DNA from: Bryobacteraceae bacterium
GTDB lineage: Bacteria; Acidobacteriota; Terriglobia; Bryobacterales; Bryobacteraceae
Reading direction: 5' to 3'
NCBI GenBank assembly: GCA_026002875.1
Contig: BPGE01000001.1
Coordinates: forward strand, 3,534,001 to 3,598,000
DNA: 64,000 nt
The notes beneath the pieces were generated by a model. The model did no database searches. It was not told the DNA's origin and worked only from the letters and a program-made list of their open reading frames with translations. The translations under genes and the position numbers were made by a program. Shown here piece after piece: positions 47,169-55,021 of this stretch; within the stretch, counting starts at the first letter, position 1, and the number at the start of each line of letters is the position of its first letter.

Positions 47169-48028
47169 CGCGGACAGAGCATGCGCGAAAGGCGCTGAGG
47201 GCGCGCATCGAGAAGCTGGACGAGCAGATCGATCTGGCGCTGAAACACTGCGGCGAAGACGAGGTGCACGATTTCCGCGTGGCGGTGCGGCGGCTGTCGC
47301 AGGCGCTGCGGGTGTTCGGGGAGCTGTTTCCCGGCAAAGAAGCGCGGCGGATGCGGAAGGCGTTAAAACCGGCGCTCGATGCGGCGGCGCACGTGCGCGA
47401 TCTGGACGTGGACAGCGAGCTGCTCGTGCGGCTGGGGCTGCGGCGCGATCATCCGCTGCTCGAGAAGATGCGCAGCGACCGCGAGCGCGGGGCGCTCGGT
47501 TTTCTGGGGCATCTGTACCTGCTGCGCTCGCAGGGCGCGCCGCGGGACTGGCTGGGGCGGCTCGAGATGCTGCGCGAGACGGAGGAGGATGCGGCAGAGC
47601 ACGCGCGCGGGCTGCTGCCGCCGCTGGCGGCGGAGTTTTTCCTCGCCGGGCGGAAGGCGGCGCTGAAACCGTCGGCAGCGGCGCAACTGCACGCATTCCG
47701 GCTCTCGGCCAAGCGGTTCCGGTACACGCTGGAGATTTTCGCGGAGTTTTACGGACCGGCGATGGAGAAGCGGATCGGGCAGGTGCGTGAAATTCAGGGC
47801 ATTCTGGGCAAGCGGCAGGACTGCGCGGTTTCGATGCAGCTGCTGGAGGCGGCGGCGTCGTTCGACGCGGAAGCGCGGGCGGTGATGCAGGCGCTCGAGC
47901 GGCGGGCGCGGAAGCTGGAAGGAGAGTTTGTGCGCTACTGGCGGGAGACGTTCGACGGCGAGGGGCAGGAGCGGCTGTGGGTGCGGTATCTGGCGAGGCG
48001 GATGCCGGCGCGGGGCGCGGCCCGGTAA
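47165..48028 (+). CDS. CHAD-domain protein (polyphosphate-binding type)
   Basis: Helical protein of 287 aa made up of a CHAD domain with conserved histidines and basic residues: EVHDFRVAVRRLSQALRVF, HVRDLDVDSELL, LHAFRLSAKRFRYTLEIF and EIQGILGKRQDC. CHAD domains bind inorganic polyphosphate, often beside ppk or ppx genes. The ATG at 47165 overlaps the phosphatase stop, so the two are coupled and probably act on the same substrate. Confidence 0.92.
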   Translation: MTRTEHARKALRARIEKLDEQIDLALKHCGEDEVHDFRVAVRRLSQALRVFGELFPGKEARRMRKALKPALDAAAHVRDLDVDSELLVRLGLRRDHPLLEKMRSDRERGALGFLGHLYLLRSQGAPRDWLGRLEMLRETEEDAAEHARGLLPPLAAEFFLAGRKAALKPSAAAQLHAFRLSAKRFRYTLEIFAEFYGPAMEKRIGQVREIQGILGKRQDCAVSMQLLEAAASFDAEARAVMQALERRARKLEGEFVRYWRETFDGEGQERLWVRYLARRMPARGAAR

Positions 48029-48031
48029 AAT
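48026..48031 (+). promoter_or_regulatory. Possible -10 hexamer before the lactate permease
   Basis: TAAAAT ends 8 nt before the ATG at 48040, overlaps the end of the CHAD gene, and no Shine-Dalgarno sequence follows. A leaderless start is possible, but no -35 box is recognisable. Confidence 0.25.
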
Positions 48032-48039
48032 AGCGCTCC

Positions 48040-49671
48040 ATGTGGGAACAGCACTACGCGCCTGTCGGGGGCAGTGTCGGCTGGTCGGCGCTGGTGGCGG
48101 CGCTGCCGCTGTTCACGCTGCTGTACCTGCTGGGCGTGCGGCGGACGGCAGCGTGGATTGCGGGGCTGAGCGGACTGGGAGCAGCGGGAGCGGTGGCGCT
48201 GTTCGTGTATCAGATGCCGGCGAAGATGGCGCTGGGGGCGGCGCTGTATGGAGCGGCGTTCGGGCTGTTTCCGATCTGCTGGATTATTTTCTGGGCGATT
48301 TTCCTGTACCGGATCAGCGTGGAGACGGGGCAGTTCGAGATCATCAAGGACTCGATCGGCTCGATCACGGCGGACAGGCGGCTGCAGGCGCTGCTGATCG
48401 CGTTCGCGTTCGGGGCGTTCGTGGAGGGGGCGGCGGGGTTCGGCGCGCCGGTGGCGGTGGCGGCGGCGATGCTGACGGGGCTGGGATTTTCGCCGTTTTA
48501 TGCGGCGGGCATCTGCCTGCTGGCGAACACGGCGCCGGTGGCGTTCGGCTCGATCGGGATTCCGGTGATCACGCTGGCGGGAATCACTGGGCTGCCGGTG
48601 GAGAAGCTGAGCGCGGCGGTGGGGCGGATCTGCGCGCCGGTGTCGTTGTTCGTGCCGGCGTATCTGGTGCTGGTGATGGGCGGATGGCGCGCTCTGCGGG
48701 GCGTGCTGGGGCCGGCGCTGGGCTGCGGGGCGGCGTTTGCGGGGATGCAGTGGTACGCGTCGAATTCCCTGGGGCCTGAACTGACCGACATTCTGAGCTC
48801 GCTGGCGGCGATCGGGGCGTGCCTGGCGGCGGCGCGGCTGGCGAAGCCGAACGGGACGTTCGTCTTCGAGGGCGCGGCGGCGGAGGCGGCGCTGCCGCCG
48901 CGGCACGAGGGGCGGGCGGTGCTGAAGGCGTGGTCGCCGTACATTCTGCTGGTGATCTGCGTGCTGGCGTGGGGGCGGGCGGACATCAAGGCGGCGCTGA
49001 ATTCGATGACGGTGATGGTGGAATGGCCGTGGCTGCACAACCAGGTGATGCAGATGCCGCCGGTGGCGGGGCAGGCGTCGCCGTACGCGGCGCGGTATGC
49101 GTTCCAATGGCTTTCGGCGGCGGGCACGGCGTGCCTGCTGGCGTGCGTGCTGGCGGCGGCGGTGCTGCGGGTGCCGCGGGCGCTGCTCGGGAAAGTGTTC
49201 AGGGACACGGCGGCGCAGATGGCGAAGCCGATCCTGACGGTGGCGAGCGTGCTGGGGCTGGCGTTTCTGATGAACTACTCGGGAGCGACGGGGACGCTGG
49301 GGCTGGCGTTTGCCGAGACAGGGGCGGCGTTTCCGTTCTTCAGCGCGCTGCTGGGCTGGCTGGGCGTGTTCCTGACGGGGAGCGATACGAGCGCGAACGC
49401 TTTGTTTGGAAATCTGCAGGTGGTGACGGCGCGGAGCCTGGACCTGAATCCGGTGCTGATGGCGGCGTCGAACTCGTCGGGCGGGGTGATGGGGAAGATG
49501 ATCTCGCTGCAGTCGATCGCGGTGGCGGCGGCGGCGACGGGGATGGCGGCAGGAGAAGAGGGGCGGCTGTTCCGGTTCACGCTGCGGCACAGCGTGTTTC
49601 TGGCGGCGGTGATCGGGGTGGTGGTGCTGGGCTACGCCTACGTGTTTCCGCACTGGGCGCCGCAGCCGTAG
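48040..49671 (+). CDS. lctP: L-lactate permease family transporter
   Basis: Integral membrane transporter of 543 aa with about 13 helices, LctP/LldP family (lactate or glycolate with protons). Typical features: the N-terminal polar loop before VAALPLFTLLYLLG, the glycine-rich AFAFGAFVEGAAGFGAPVAV, NTAPVAFGSIGIPV, and the C-terminal TGSDTSANALFGNLQ and AASNSSGGVMGKMISLQSIA. It starts 11 bp after the CHAD gene, but a functional link is not obvious. No lactate dehydrogenase gene is in the window. Codons are strongly G-rich at third positions compared with the first 35 kb. Confidence 0.93.
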   Translation: MWEQHYAPVGGSVGWSALVAALPLFTLLYLLGVRRTAAWIAGLSGLGAAGAVALFVYQMPAKMALGAALYGAAFGLFPICWIIFWAIFLYRISVETGQFEIIKDSIGSITADRRLQALLIAFAFGAFVEGAAGFGAPVAVAAAMLTGLGFSPFYAAGICLLANTAPVAFGSIGIPVITLAGITGLPVEKLSAAVGRICAPVSLFVPAYLVLVMGGWRALRGVLGPALGCGAAFAGMQWYASNSLGPELTDILSSLAAIGACLAAARLAKPNGTFVFEGAAAEAALPPRHEGRAVLKAWSPYILLVICVLAWGRADIKAALNSMTVMVEWPWLHNQVMQMPPVAGQASPYAARYAFQWLSAAGTACLLACVLAAAVLRVPRALLGKVFRDTAAQMAKPILTVASVLGLAFLMNYSGATGTLGLAFAETGAAFPFFSALLGWLGVFLTGSDTSANALFGNLQVVTARSLDLNPVLMAASNSSGGVMGKMISLQSIAVAAAATGMAAGEEGRLFRFTLRHSVFLAAVIGVVVLGYAYVFPHWAPQP

Positions 49672-49710
49672 CGGGCGGAACGAAAACAGGAGTGCAGCGG
49701 CTTTCCTGTC

Positions 49711-49739
49711 TTGACGCGAAACTCACACGAACGTATGAT
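49711..49739 (+). promoter_or_regulatory. Sigma-70 type promoter of the TetR-efflux operon
   Basis: TTGACG (49711-49716) and TATGAT (49734-49739) with an ideal 17-bp spacer. The expected start (about 49746) leaves almost no leader before the ATG at 49752. Confidence 0.7.
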
Positions 49740-49774
49740 TGAGTCGTACGTATGATTCAAACACCGTATGAATC
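49732..49774 (+). promoter_or_regulatory. Three-copy operator-like repeat over the promoter and start codon
   Basis: CGTATGATTG (49732-49741), CGTATGATTC (49749-49758) and CGTATGAATC (49765-49774) recur at 17- and 16-bp steps, covering the -10 box, the start codon and the first codons. Autorepression by the TetR product is the likely role. Confidence 0.55.
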
Positions 49775-50498
49775 CGGCCCCGGCTGGGAGACGCCCGGAA
49801 GCGCGCCGACGGGGCAGGGACGGGCGACGCGGGAGCGGATCCTCGACGCAGCCGAACGCCTGTTCGCCGAGTACGGCTTCGCCGGCACGTCGCACCGGCA
49901 GATCACGGCCGAAGCCGGGGTGAACCTGGCGGCGGTGAATTATCACTTCGGCTCGAAGGAAGAGCTTTTTCTCCATGTCGTGCAGAGGCGGCTCGCGCCG
50001 GTGAACCACCGCCGGCTGGAGATGCTGGAGGAGGCGGAGCAGCGGGCGGGCGGGGCGCGGCTGGAGGACGTGGCGCGGGCGTTTGTCGAGCCGGTGGTGG
50101 AAGCGCGGCATGCGGAGGACGAATTCGGGGTGCTGCCGAAGCTGATGGCGCGGGTGGTGGGAGAGCCGGGCGGATGGGCGGAGAGGCTGCTGCCGGTGGT
50201 GTTTGCGGGGGTGGCGGCGCGGTTTCTGGCGGCGCTGGAGCGGGCGCTGCCGGAGGCGAAGCGGGAGGATCTGCTGTGGGGGCTGGTGTTCAGCGCGGGC
50301 GTGCTGTCGCACTACCTGCTGCTGGGGGATCTGGTCCGGCGGGCAGCCGGGGGCGCGGCGGGGGAGCAGGACACCGAGGAGACGGTGGAGCGGATGGTGC
50401 GCTACATCACGGCGGGGCTGAAGGCGCAGCGTCCGGCGGCGGCTGCGAAACGGGAAGCGGCAGGGCGGAAGGGCGCTGGAGGGAGGAAGAGAAGATGA
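49752..50498 (+). CDS. TetR-family regulator of the efflux operon (CecR-like)
   Basis: Regulator of 248 aa. The N-terminal HTH (RERILDAAERLFAEYGFAGT, then ITAEAGVNLAAVNYHFGSKE) is typical, and the C-terminal domain resembles the DUF1956/CecR group (RRLAPVNHRRLEMLEEAEQR, FGVLPKLMARVVGEP). It heads an operon with TolC, HlyD, two ABC ATPases and two permeases, matching the E. coli cecR-ybhGFSR arrangement. There is no Shine-Dalgarno sequence before the ATG; transcription seems to start about 6 nt upstream. It ends with a basic tail and overlaps the next gene by 4 bp. Confidence 0.9.
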   Translation: MIQTPYESGPGWETPGSAPTGQGRATRERILDAAERLFAEYGFAGTSHRQITAEAGVNLAAVNYHFGSKEELFLHVVQRRLAPVNHRRLEMLEEAEQRAGGARLEDVARAFVEPVVEARHAEDEFGVLPKLMARVVGEPGGWAERLLPVVFAGVAARFLAALERALPEAKREDLLWGLVFSAGVLSHYLLLGDLVRRAAGGAAGEQDTEETVERMVRYITAGLKAQRPAAAAKREAAGRKGAGGRKRR

Positions 50499-51820
50499 AG
50501 CGGGCTGGAGTGTTGCTGCTGCTGGCGGGCGGCGCGGCGCTGCAGGCGGAAGGACCGCAGAAGCTGCGGCTGAGCCTGCGGGAGGCGGTGGAGATGGCGT
50601 CGGCGCCGGGCGGGGCGGCGCGGGCGGAGCTGGCGCGGGAGGCGGCGCGGGCTGCGGAGGCAAGGAAGCGGCAGGCGCTGGCGCCGCTGCTGCCGAACGT
50701 GGACGGCAGTTACACGTTCCGGAGCTTCACGAACAACCTGGCGTCGTTCGGCATTCAGTTTCCAGCCGTGCCGGGGATCGCGTTTCCGGTCTTCGTGGGA
50801 CCGATCGACGTGCAGGACGCACGGGCGTCGGCGTCGCTGAGCGTGTTCGACGTGGCGGCGATCCGGCGGTGGCAGGCGGCGAAGGCGCAGGCGCGCGCGG
50901 CGGCGGAAGACCGGGAAGAGGCGCTGCTGAAGACGCGGGCGGCGGCGGCGAAGGCGTATCTGAACGCGGTTCGGGCGGAGGCGGCGCTGGAGGCGGCGCG
51001 GGCGAACGTGGCACTGGCCGAGAGGCTGCTGAAGCTGGCGGAATCGCAGAGGGCGGCGGGCACGGGAACGGGGATCGAGGTGACGCGGGCGTCGGCGGTG
51101 CTCGAACAGGAACGGCAGAAAATGATTCTGGCTCAGGAGGACCGCGAGGCGGCGCGGCTGGGGCTGCTGCGGGCGATGAACGCCGATCTGGGCGCGGAAG
51201 TGGAGCTGGCGGACCGGATGGTGTACGCGCCGGCGGAGATTCCGCCGCCGGAGAAGGCGCTGGAGGCGGCGCGGGAGCTGCGTCCGGAGCTGAGGGCGCA
51301 GGGGGCGCGGGAGCAGGCGGCGCGGCTGGCGGCGTCGGCGGAGAAATGGGAGCGGGCGCCGGCGGCGCGGGCGTTCGGCGACTACGGGGTCATCGGGCGG
51401 ACGGGGAGCGTGTATCTGCCCACGCGGACAGCAGGCGTGCAGGTGACGGTGCCGCTGTGGGACGGCGGGCGGAGAGACGCACGGCGCGCGGAGGCGCAGG
51501 CACAGGAGAGGGCGGAAGAGATCCGGGCGCGCGACACGGCGCGGCAGGTGGAGATGGAGATCCGGCTGGCGCTGGAGGCGCTCAAGGCGGCCGAAGGACA
51601 GGTGGCGGCGGCGCGCGCGGTGTTCGCACAAGCGGAACGCGAACTGGAGCAGGCGGAACGGCGGGTGGCGGCCGGAGTGGCGACGCCGCTGGAGGTGACG
51701 GAAGCGCAGGCGCGCCTGGCGCGGGCGCGGGAGGCCGTGGTGGCGGCGGTGTTCCGGCAGAAGGCGGCGCGGATCGATCTGGGAGCGGCGGCGGGCAATC
51801 TGGATCTGATGCTGGATTGA
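50495..51820 (+). CDS. TolC-family outer-membrane efflux protein
   Basis: Outer-membrane channel component of 441 aa with a signal peptide (MKRAGVLLLLAGGAALQAE) and two coiled-coil repeats, the second ending VAAGVATPLEVTEAQARLAR. The ATG at 50495 overlaps the regulator stop. It completes, with HlyD and the ABC components, an export route across both membranes; the E. coli ybh operon has no such gene and relies on an unlinked TolC. Very rich in Ala, Arg and Glu. Confidence 0.88.
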   Translation: MKRAGVLLLLAGGAALQAEGPQKLRLSLREAVEMASAPGGAARAELAREAARAAEARKRQALAPLLPNVDGSYTFRSFTNNLASFGIQFPAVPGIAFPVFVGPIDVQDARASASLSVFDVAAIRRWQAAKAQARAAAEDREEALLKTRAAAAKAYLNAVRAEAALEAARANVALAERLLKLAESQRAAGTGTGIEVTRASAVLEQERQKMILAQEDREAARLGLLRAMNADLGAEVELADRMVYAPAEIPPPEKALEAARELRPELRAQGAREQAARLAASAEKWERAPAARAFGDYGVIGRTGSVYLPTRTAGVQVTVPLWDGGRRDARRAEAQAQERAEEIRARDTARQVEMEIRLALEALKAAEGQVAAARAVFAQAERELEQAERRVAAGVATPLEVTEAQARLARAREAVVAAVFRQKAARIDLGAAAGNLDLMLD

Positions 51821-51834
51821 GCAGGAGAGCAGCG

Positions 51835-53010
51835 ATGAAGGCGAAACGAATTGCGGCAGTGGTTGCGATGGCAGCGGCGGCAGCGGCCGTGCTTGCGTGG
51901 CGCGCGGCGCGGGTGCGGGCCGATGAGCGCGAGATCCGGCTGAGCGGCAACATCGAGCTGACAGAGGTGCAGCTGTCGTTCAAGACGCCGGGGCGCGTGG
52001 AAGAGCTGCTGGTGGACGAGGGCGACACGGTGCAGCCGGGGCAGGTGGTGGCGCGGCTCGATACGGCGGAGCTCGAGCGGGCGCGGGAACGGGAGGCGGC
52101 GGCAGCGGAAGCGGCGGCGCGGGCTGTCGAGCAGACGCGGGCGGGACTCGCCTATCAGGAGAAGGCGCTGCGCGAGGAAACGGCAGTGCGGCGGGCAGAG
52201 CTGGAAGCGGCGCAGAAACGGCTGGAAGAGCTGAGGACCGGCAGCCGGCGGCAGGAGATCGAGGCGGCGCAGGCGGCGCTCCAGGAGGCCGAGGCGCAGT
52301 TCGGGCTGGCGCAGCGGGACTGGGAGCGGGCGCAGACGCTGCACCGGAACGAGGACATTTCGACGGCGCAGTTCGAGCAGTTCCGGACAAGGTACGAGGC
52401 GGCGGAAGCGGCGCTGCGGAGGGCGCGGGAGCAGGCGTCGCTGGTTTTGGAGGGACCGAGGAAGGAGCAGATCGAACAGCAGCGGGCGGCGGTGGAGAGG
52501 GCGCAGGCGGCGCTGCGGCTGGCGGAGGCGGGGACGCTGGAACTCGAGCGGCGGCGGAAGGAGCTGGCGATGCGGGAAGCGGAACTGGAACGTGCGCGGG
52601 CGCAGCTGGCGTTGCTGGAGGTGCAGCTGGGCGAGCGCGTGCTGAAGTCGCCGGTGGCGGGCGTGGTGCTGAGCAAGAATGCGGAGCGCGGGGAAGTGGT
52701 GGCAGGCGGCGCGGCGGTGGTCACGATCGGGGAGATGGCGAAGCCGTGGCTGCGGGGCTATATTGCGGAGCGGCATCTGGGGCGGGTGAAGCCGGGGCAG
52801 GCTGCGGAGGTGACGACGGACTCGTATCCGGGGAAGAAGTATGCGGGGCGGGTGACGTTCATCTCTTCCGAAGCGGAGTTCACGCCGAAACAGATCCAGA
52901 CCGAAGACGAGCGGCAGAAGCTGGTGTACCGGATCAAGATCGAGCTGGAGAATCCGCGGCTGGAGCTGAAGCTGAACATGCCGGCGGATGCGGTGCTGCG
53001 GCTGCAGTAG
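51835..53010 (+). CDS. HlyD-family periplasmic adaptor (YbhG-like)
   Basis: Membrane-fusion protein of 391 aa. An N-terminal signal-anchor helix (IAAVVAMAAAAAAVLAW) is followed by a biotinyl-lipoyl-like domain (PGRVEELLVDEGDTVQPGQ), a long coiled-coil hairpin (about residues 75-265), and the return strand LKSPVAGVVLSKNAERGEVV. The C-terminal part ends NPRLELKLNMPADAVLRLQ. It is followed not by the ATPase gene directly but by the 1-kb palindromic array, 41 bp after its stop. Confidence 0.92.
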   Translation: MKAKRIAAVVAMAAAAAAVLAWRAARVRADEREIRLSGNIELTEVQLSFKTPGRVEELLVDEGDTVQPGQVVARLDTAELERAREREAAAAEAAARAVEQTRAGLAYQEKALREETAVRRAELEAAQKRLEELRTGSRRQEIEAAQAALQEAEAQFGLAQRDWERAQTLHRNEDISTAQFEQFRTRYEAAEAALRRAREQASLVLEGPRKEQIEQQRAAVERAQAALRLAEAGTLELERRRKELAMREAELERARAQLALLEVQLGERVLKSPVAGVVLSKNAERGEVVAGGAAVVTIGEMAKPWLRGYIAERHLGRVKPGQAAEVTTDSYPGKKYAGRVTFISSEAEFTPKQIQTEDERQKLVYRIKIELENPRLELKLNMPADAVLRLQ

Positions 53011-54112
53011 GAGGGGAGCGTGAGGGGCAGCGCAGGAGCGGAACCGCGTCGGGATGCAGCCCTCGCGCAAGCGCGAGGGGAAACCCGCTGGGCGGGATGC
53101 AGCCCTCGCGCAAGCGCGAGGGGAAACCCGGTTGGGATGCAGCCCTCGCGCAAGCGCGAGGGGAAACCCGCTGGGCGGGATGCAGCCCTCGCGCAAGCGC
53201 GAGGGGAAACACGGTTGGGATGCAGCCCTCGCGCAAGCGCGAGGGGAAACCCGTTGTGCGGGATGCAGCCCTCGCGCAAGCGCGAGGGGAAACCCGTTGG
53301 GCGGGATGCAGCCCTCGCGCAAGCGCGAGGGGAAACCCGTTGGGCGGGATGCAGCCCTCGCGCAAGCGCGAGGGGAAACACGGCTGGGATGCAGCCCTCG
53401 CGCAAGCGCGAGGGGAAACCCGTTGGGCGGGATGCAGCCCTCGCGCAAGCGCGAGGGGAAACACGGTTGGGATGCAGCCCTCGCGCAAGCGCGAGGGGAA
53501 ACCCGTTGGGCGGGATGCAGCCCTCGCGCAAGCGCGAGGGGAAACACGGTTGGGATGCAGCCCTCGCGCAAGCGCGAGGGGAAACCCGTTGTGCGGGATG
53601 CAGCCCTCGCGCAAGCGCGAGGGGAAACCCGTTGTGCGGGATGCAGCCCTCGCGCAAGCGCGAGGGGAAACCCGTTGTGCGGGTTGCAGCCCTCGCGCAA
53701 GCGCGAGGGGAAACCCGTTGTGCGGGATGCAGCCCTCGCGCAAGCGCGAGGGGAAACCTGTTGGGCGGGATGCAGCCCTCGCGCAAGCGCGAGGGGAAAC
53801 CCGCTGGGCGGGATGCAGCCCTCGCGCAAGCGCGAGGGGAAACCCGTTGTGCGGGATGCAGCCCTCGCGCAAGCGCGAGGGGAAACCCGTTGTGCGGGAT
53901 GCAGCCCTCGCGCGAGCGCGAGGGGAAACCTGTTGGGGAGGCGAGCGGCACGGGCGGGATGCAGCCCTCGCGCAAGCGCGAGGGGAAACCCGTTGGGTGG
54001 GATGCAGCCCTTGCGCAAGCGCGAGGGGAAACCCGTTGGGTGGGATGCAGCCCTCGCGCAAGCGCGAGGGGAAAAGCGTTGGCAAGCGCGGGGCAGATGC
54101 GGTAGGTAAAGC
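53011..54112. other. Non-coding interval inside the efflux operon
   Basis: 1.1 kb between the HlyD stop and the first ATPase start, almost entirely occupied by the tandem array. All six frames stay open across most of it because the repeat unit contains no stop in any phase. No Shine-Dalgarno sequence or recognisable domain supports translation. The remaining 41 bp before and 37 bp after the array show only a weak GGTAGG-type site before the ATG at 54113. Confidence 0.75.
53051..54075. repeat. Tandem array of 24 hairpin-forming repeats
   Basis: Twenty-four 34-nt units start at 53051, 53094, 53134, 53177, 53217, 53260, 53303, 53346, 53386, 53429, 53469, 53512, 53552, 53595, 53638, 53681, 53724, 53767, 53810, 53853, 53896, 53956, 53999 and 54042. 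Each contains the palindrome CCCTCGCGCAAGCGCGAGGG flanked by GGGATGCAG and GGAAAC. Linkers are 9 nt (mostly CCGYTGKGC) or 6 nt (MCGGYT), plus one of 26 nt. Unit-to-unit steps are 43 bp (17 times), 40 bp (5) and 60 bp (1). Units 16, 21 and 23 carry single substitutions and the last ends in G. The hairpin stays intact in every variant. It is not a CRISPR. Confidence 0.95.
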
Positions 54113-55021
54113 ATGATTCGCGTGGAGAACATCCGGAGGCGGTTCGGCGCGGTGGAGGCGGTGCGGGGCGTGTCATTCGAAGTGCAGGCGGGCGAGATTT
54201 TCGGACTCGTTGGACCGGACGGAGCAGGCAAGACGACGGTGATGCGGCTGGTGGCGGGGCTGCTGGACGCGGACGAGGGGCGGGTGGAGGTGTGCGGGTT
54301 CGACGTGGCGCGCACGCCGGACGCGGTGAAGGACCGGATGGGGTACATGGCGCAGCGGTTCGGCCTGTATCACGACCTGACCGTGGAAGAGAACATCGAG
54401 TTTTACGGAGAGCTGTTCGGGACGGAGCGGACGGAGAGGGAGCGGCTGGCCGGGGAGCTGCTTGCGAAGACGGGAATGGCGGAGTTCCGGAAGCGGCGGG
54501 CGGGGCAGCTGAGCGGCGGCATGAAGCAGAAGCTGGCGCTGGTGTGCACGCTGCTGCACCGGCCGCAGGCGCTGGCGCTGGACGAGCCGACCTGCGGCGT
54601 GGATCCGCTGTCGAGGCGGGAGTTCTGGCGGATCCTGGAAGGGCTGAGACGAGAGGGACTGGCGGTGCTGGTGTCGACGGCGTATCTGGACGAGGCGGAG
54701 CGGTGCGACCGGGTGGGGCTCATGGAGGACGGAGAGCTGGCGGAGACGGGAAAGCCGGAGGAGATCCGGAACAAAGTGGCGCCGTTCTGTTTTCGCGTGG
54801 AAACGGACGACCGGCGGGCGGCGCAGCGGCGGCTGGCGGGAGCACGGGGCGTGCTGGCAGCCGAGCCGGCGGGGGCGGCGCTGCACGCGTATCTCGACGA
54901 GGGCGCCGATGCGGAGGCGGTGGCGAGGGAGGCGGGCGTGCGGCTGGAGAGGATCGAGCCGTCGCTGGAGGACGCGTTCCTGCTGCTGACGCGGAGAAGG
55001 GAGAAGCGCGATGCGGCGTGA
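54113..55021 (+). CDS. ABC transporter ATPase (first YbhF-like half)
   Basis: ATP-binding subunit of 302 aa. Walker A GPDGAGKTT, signature LSGGMKQKLAL, Walker B ALALDEPTCGVDP and the switch region VLVSTAYLDEAERC are intact. A C-terminal extension of about 75 residues (CFRVETDDRRAAQRRLAG...) resembles that of drug-export ATPases. It overlaps the second ATPase by 11 bp. In E. coli YbhF the two nucleotide-binding domains are fused in one chain; here they are separate genes. Its translation start lies directly after the repeat array. Confidence 0.93.
   Translation: MIRVENIRRRFGAVEAVRGVSFEVQAGEIFGLVGPDGAGKTTVMRLVAGLLDADEGRVEVCGFDVARTPDAVKDRMGYMAQRFGLYHDLTVEENIEFYGELFGTERTERERLAGELLAKTGMAEFRKRRAGQLSGGMKQKLALVCTLLHRPQALALDEPTCGVDPLSRREFWRILEGLRREGLAVLVSTAYLDEAERCDRVGLMEDGELAETGKPEEIRNKVAPFCFRVETDDRRAAQRRLAGARGVLAAEPAGAALHAYLDEGADAEAVAREAGVRLERIEPSLEDAFLLLTRRREKRDAA

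Noticed and set aside
53051-54075. CRISPR array
   Set aside because: The spacing between repeats is only 6-9 nt (one 26 nt) and near-identical; there are no unique spacers of 25-40 nt and no cas genes in the window.
52746-54348. Long proteins predicted across the repeat array on both strands
   Set aside because: They arise because the repeat unit has no stops in any phase. No ribosome-binding site or domain supports them, and they overlap real genes at both ends.
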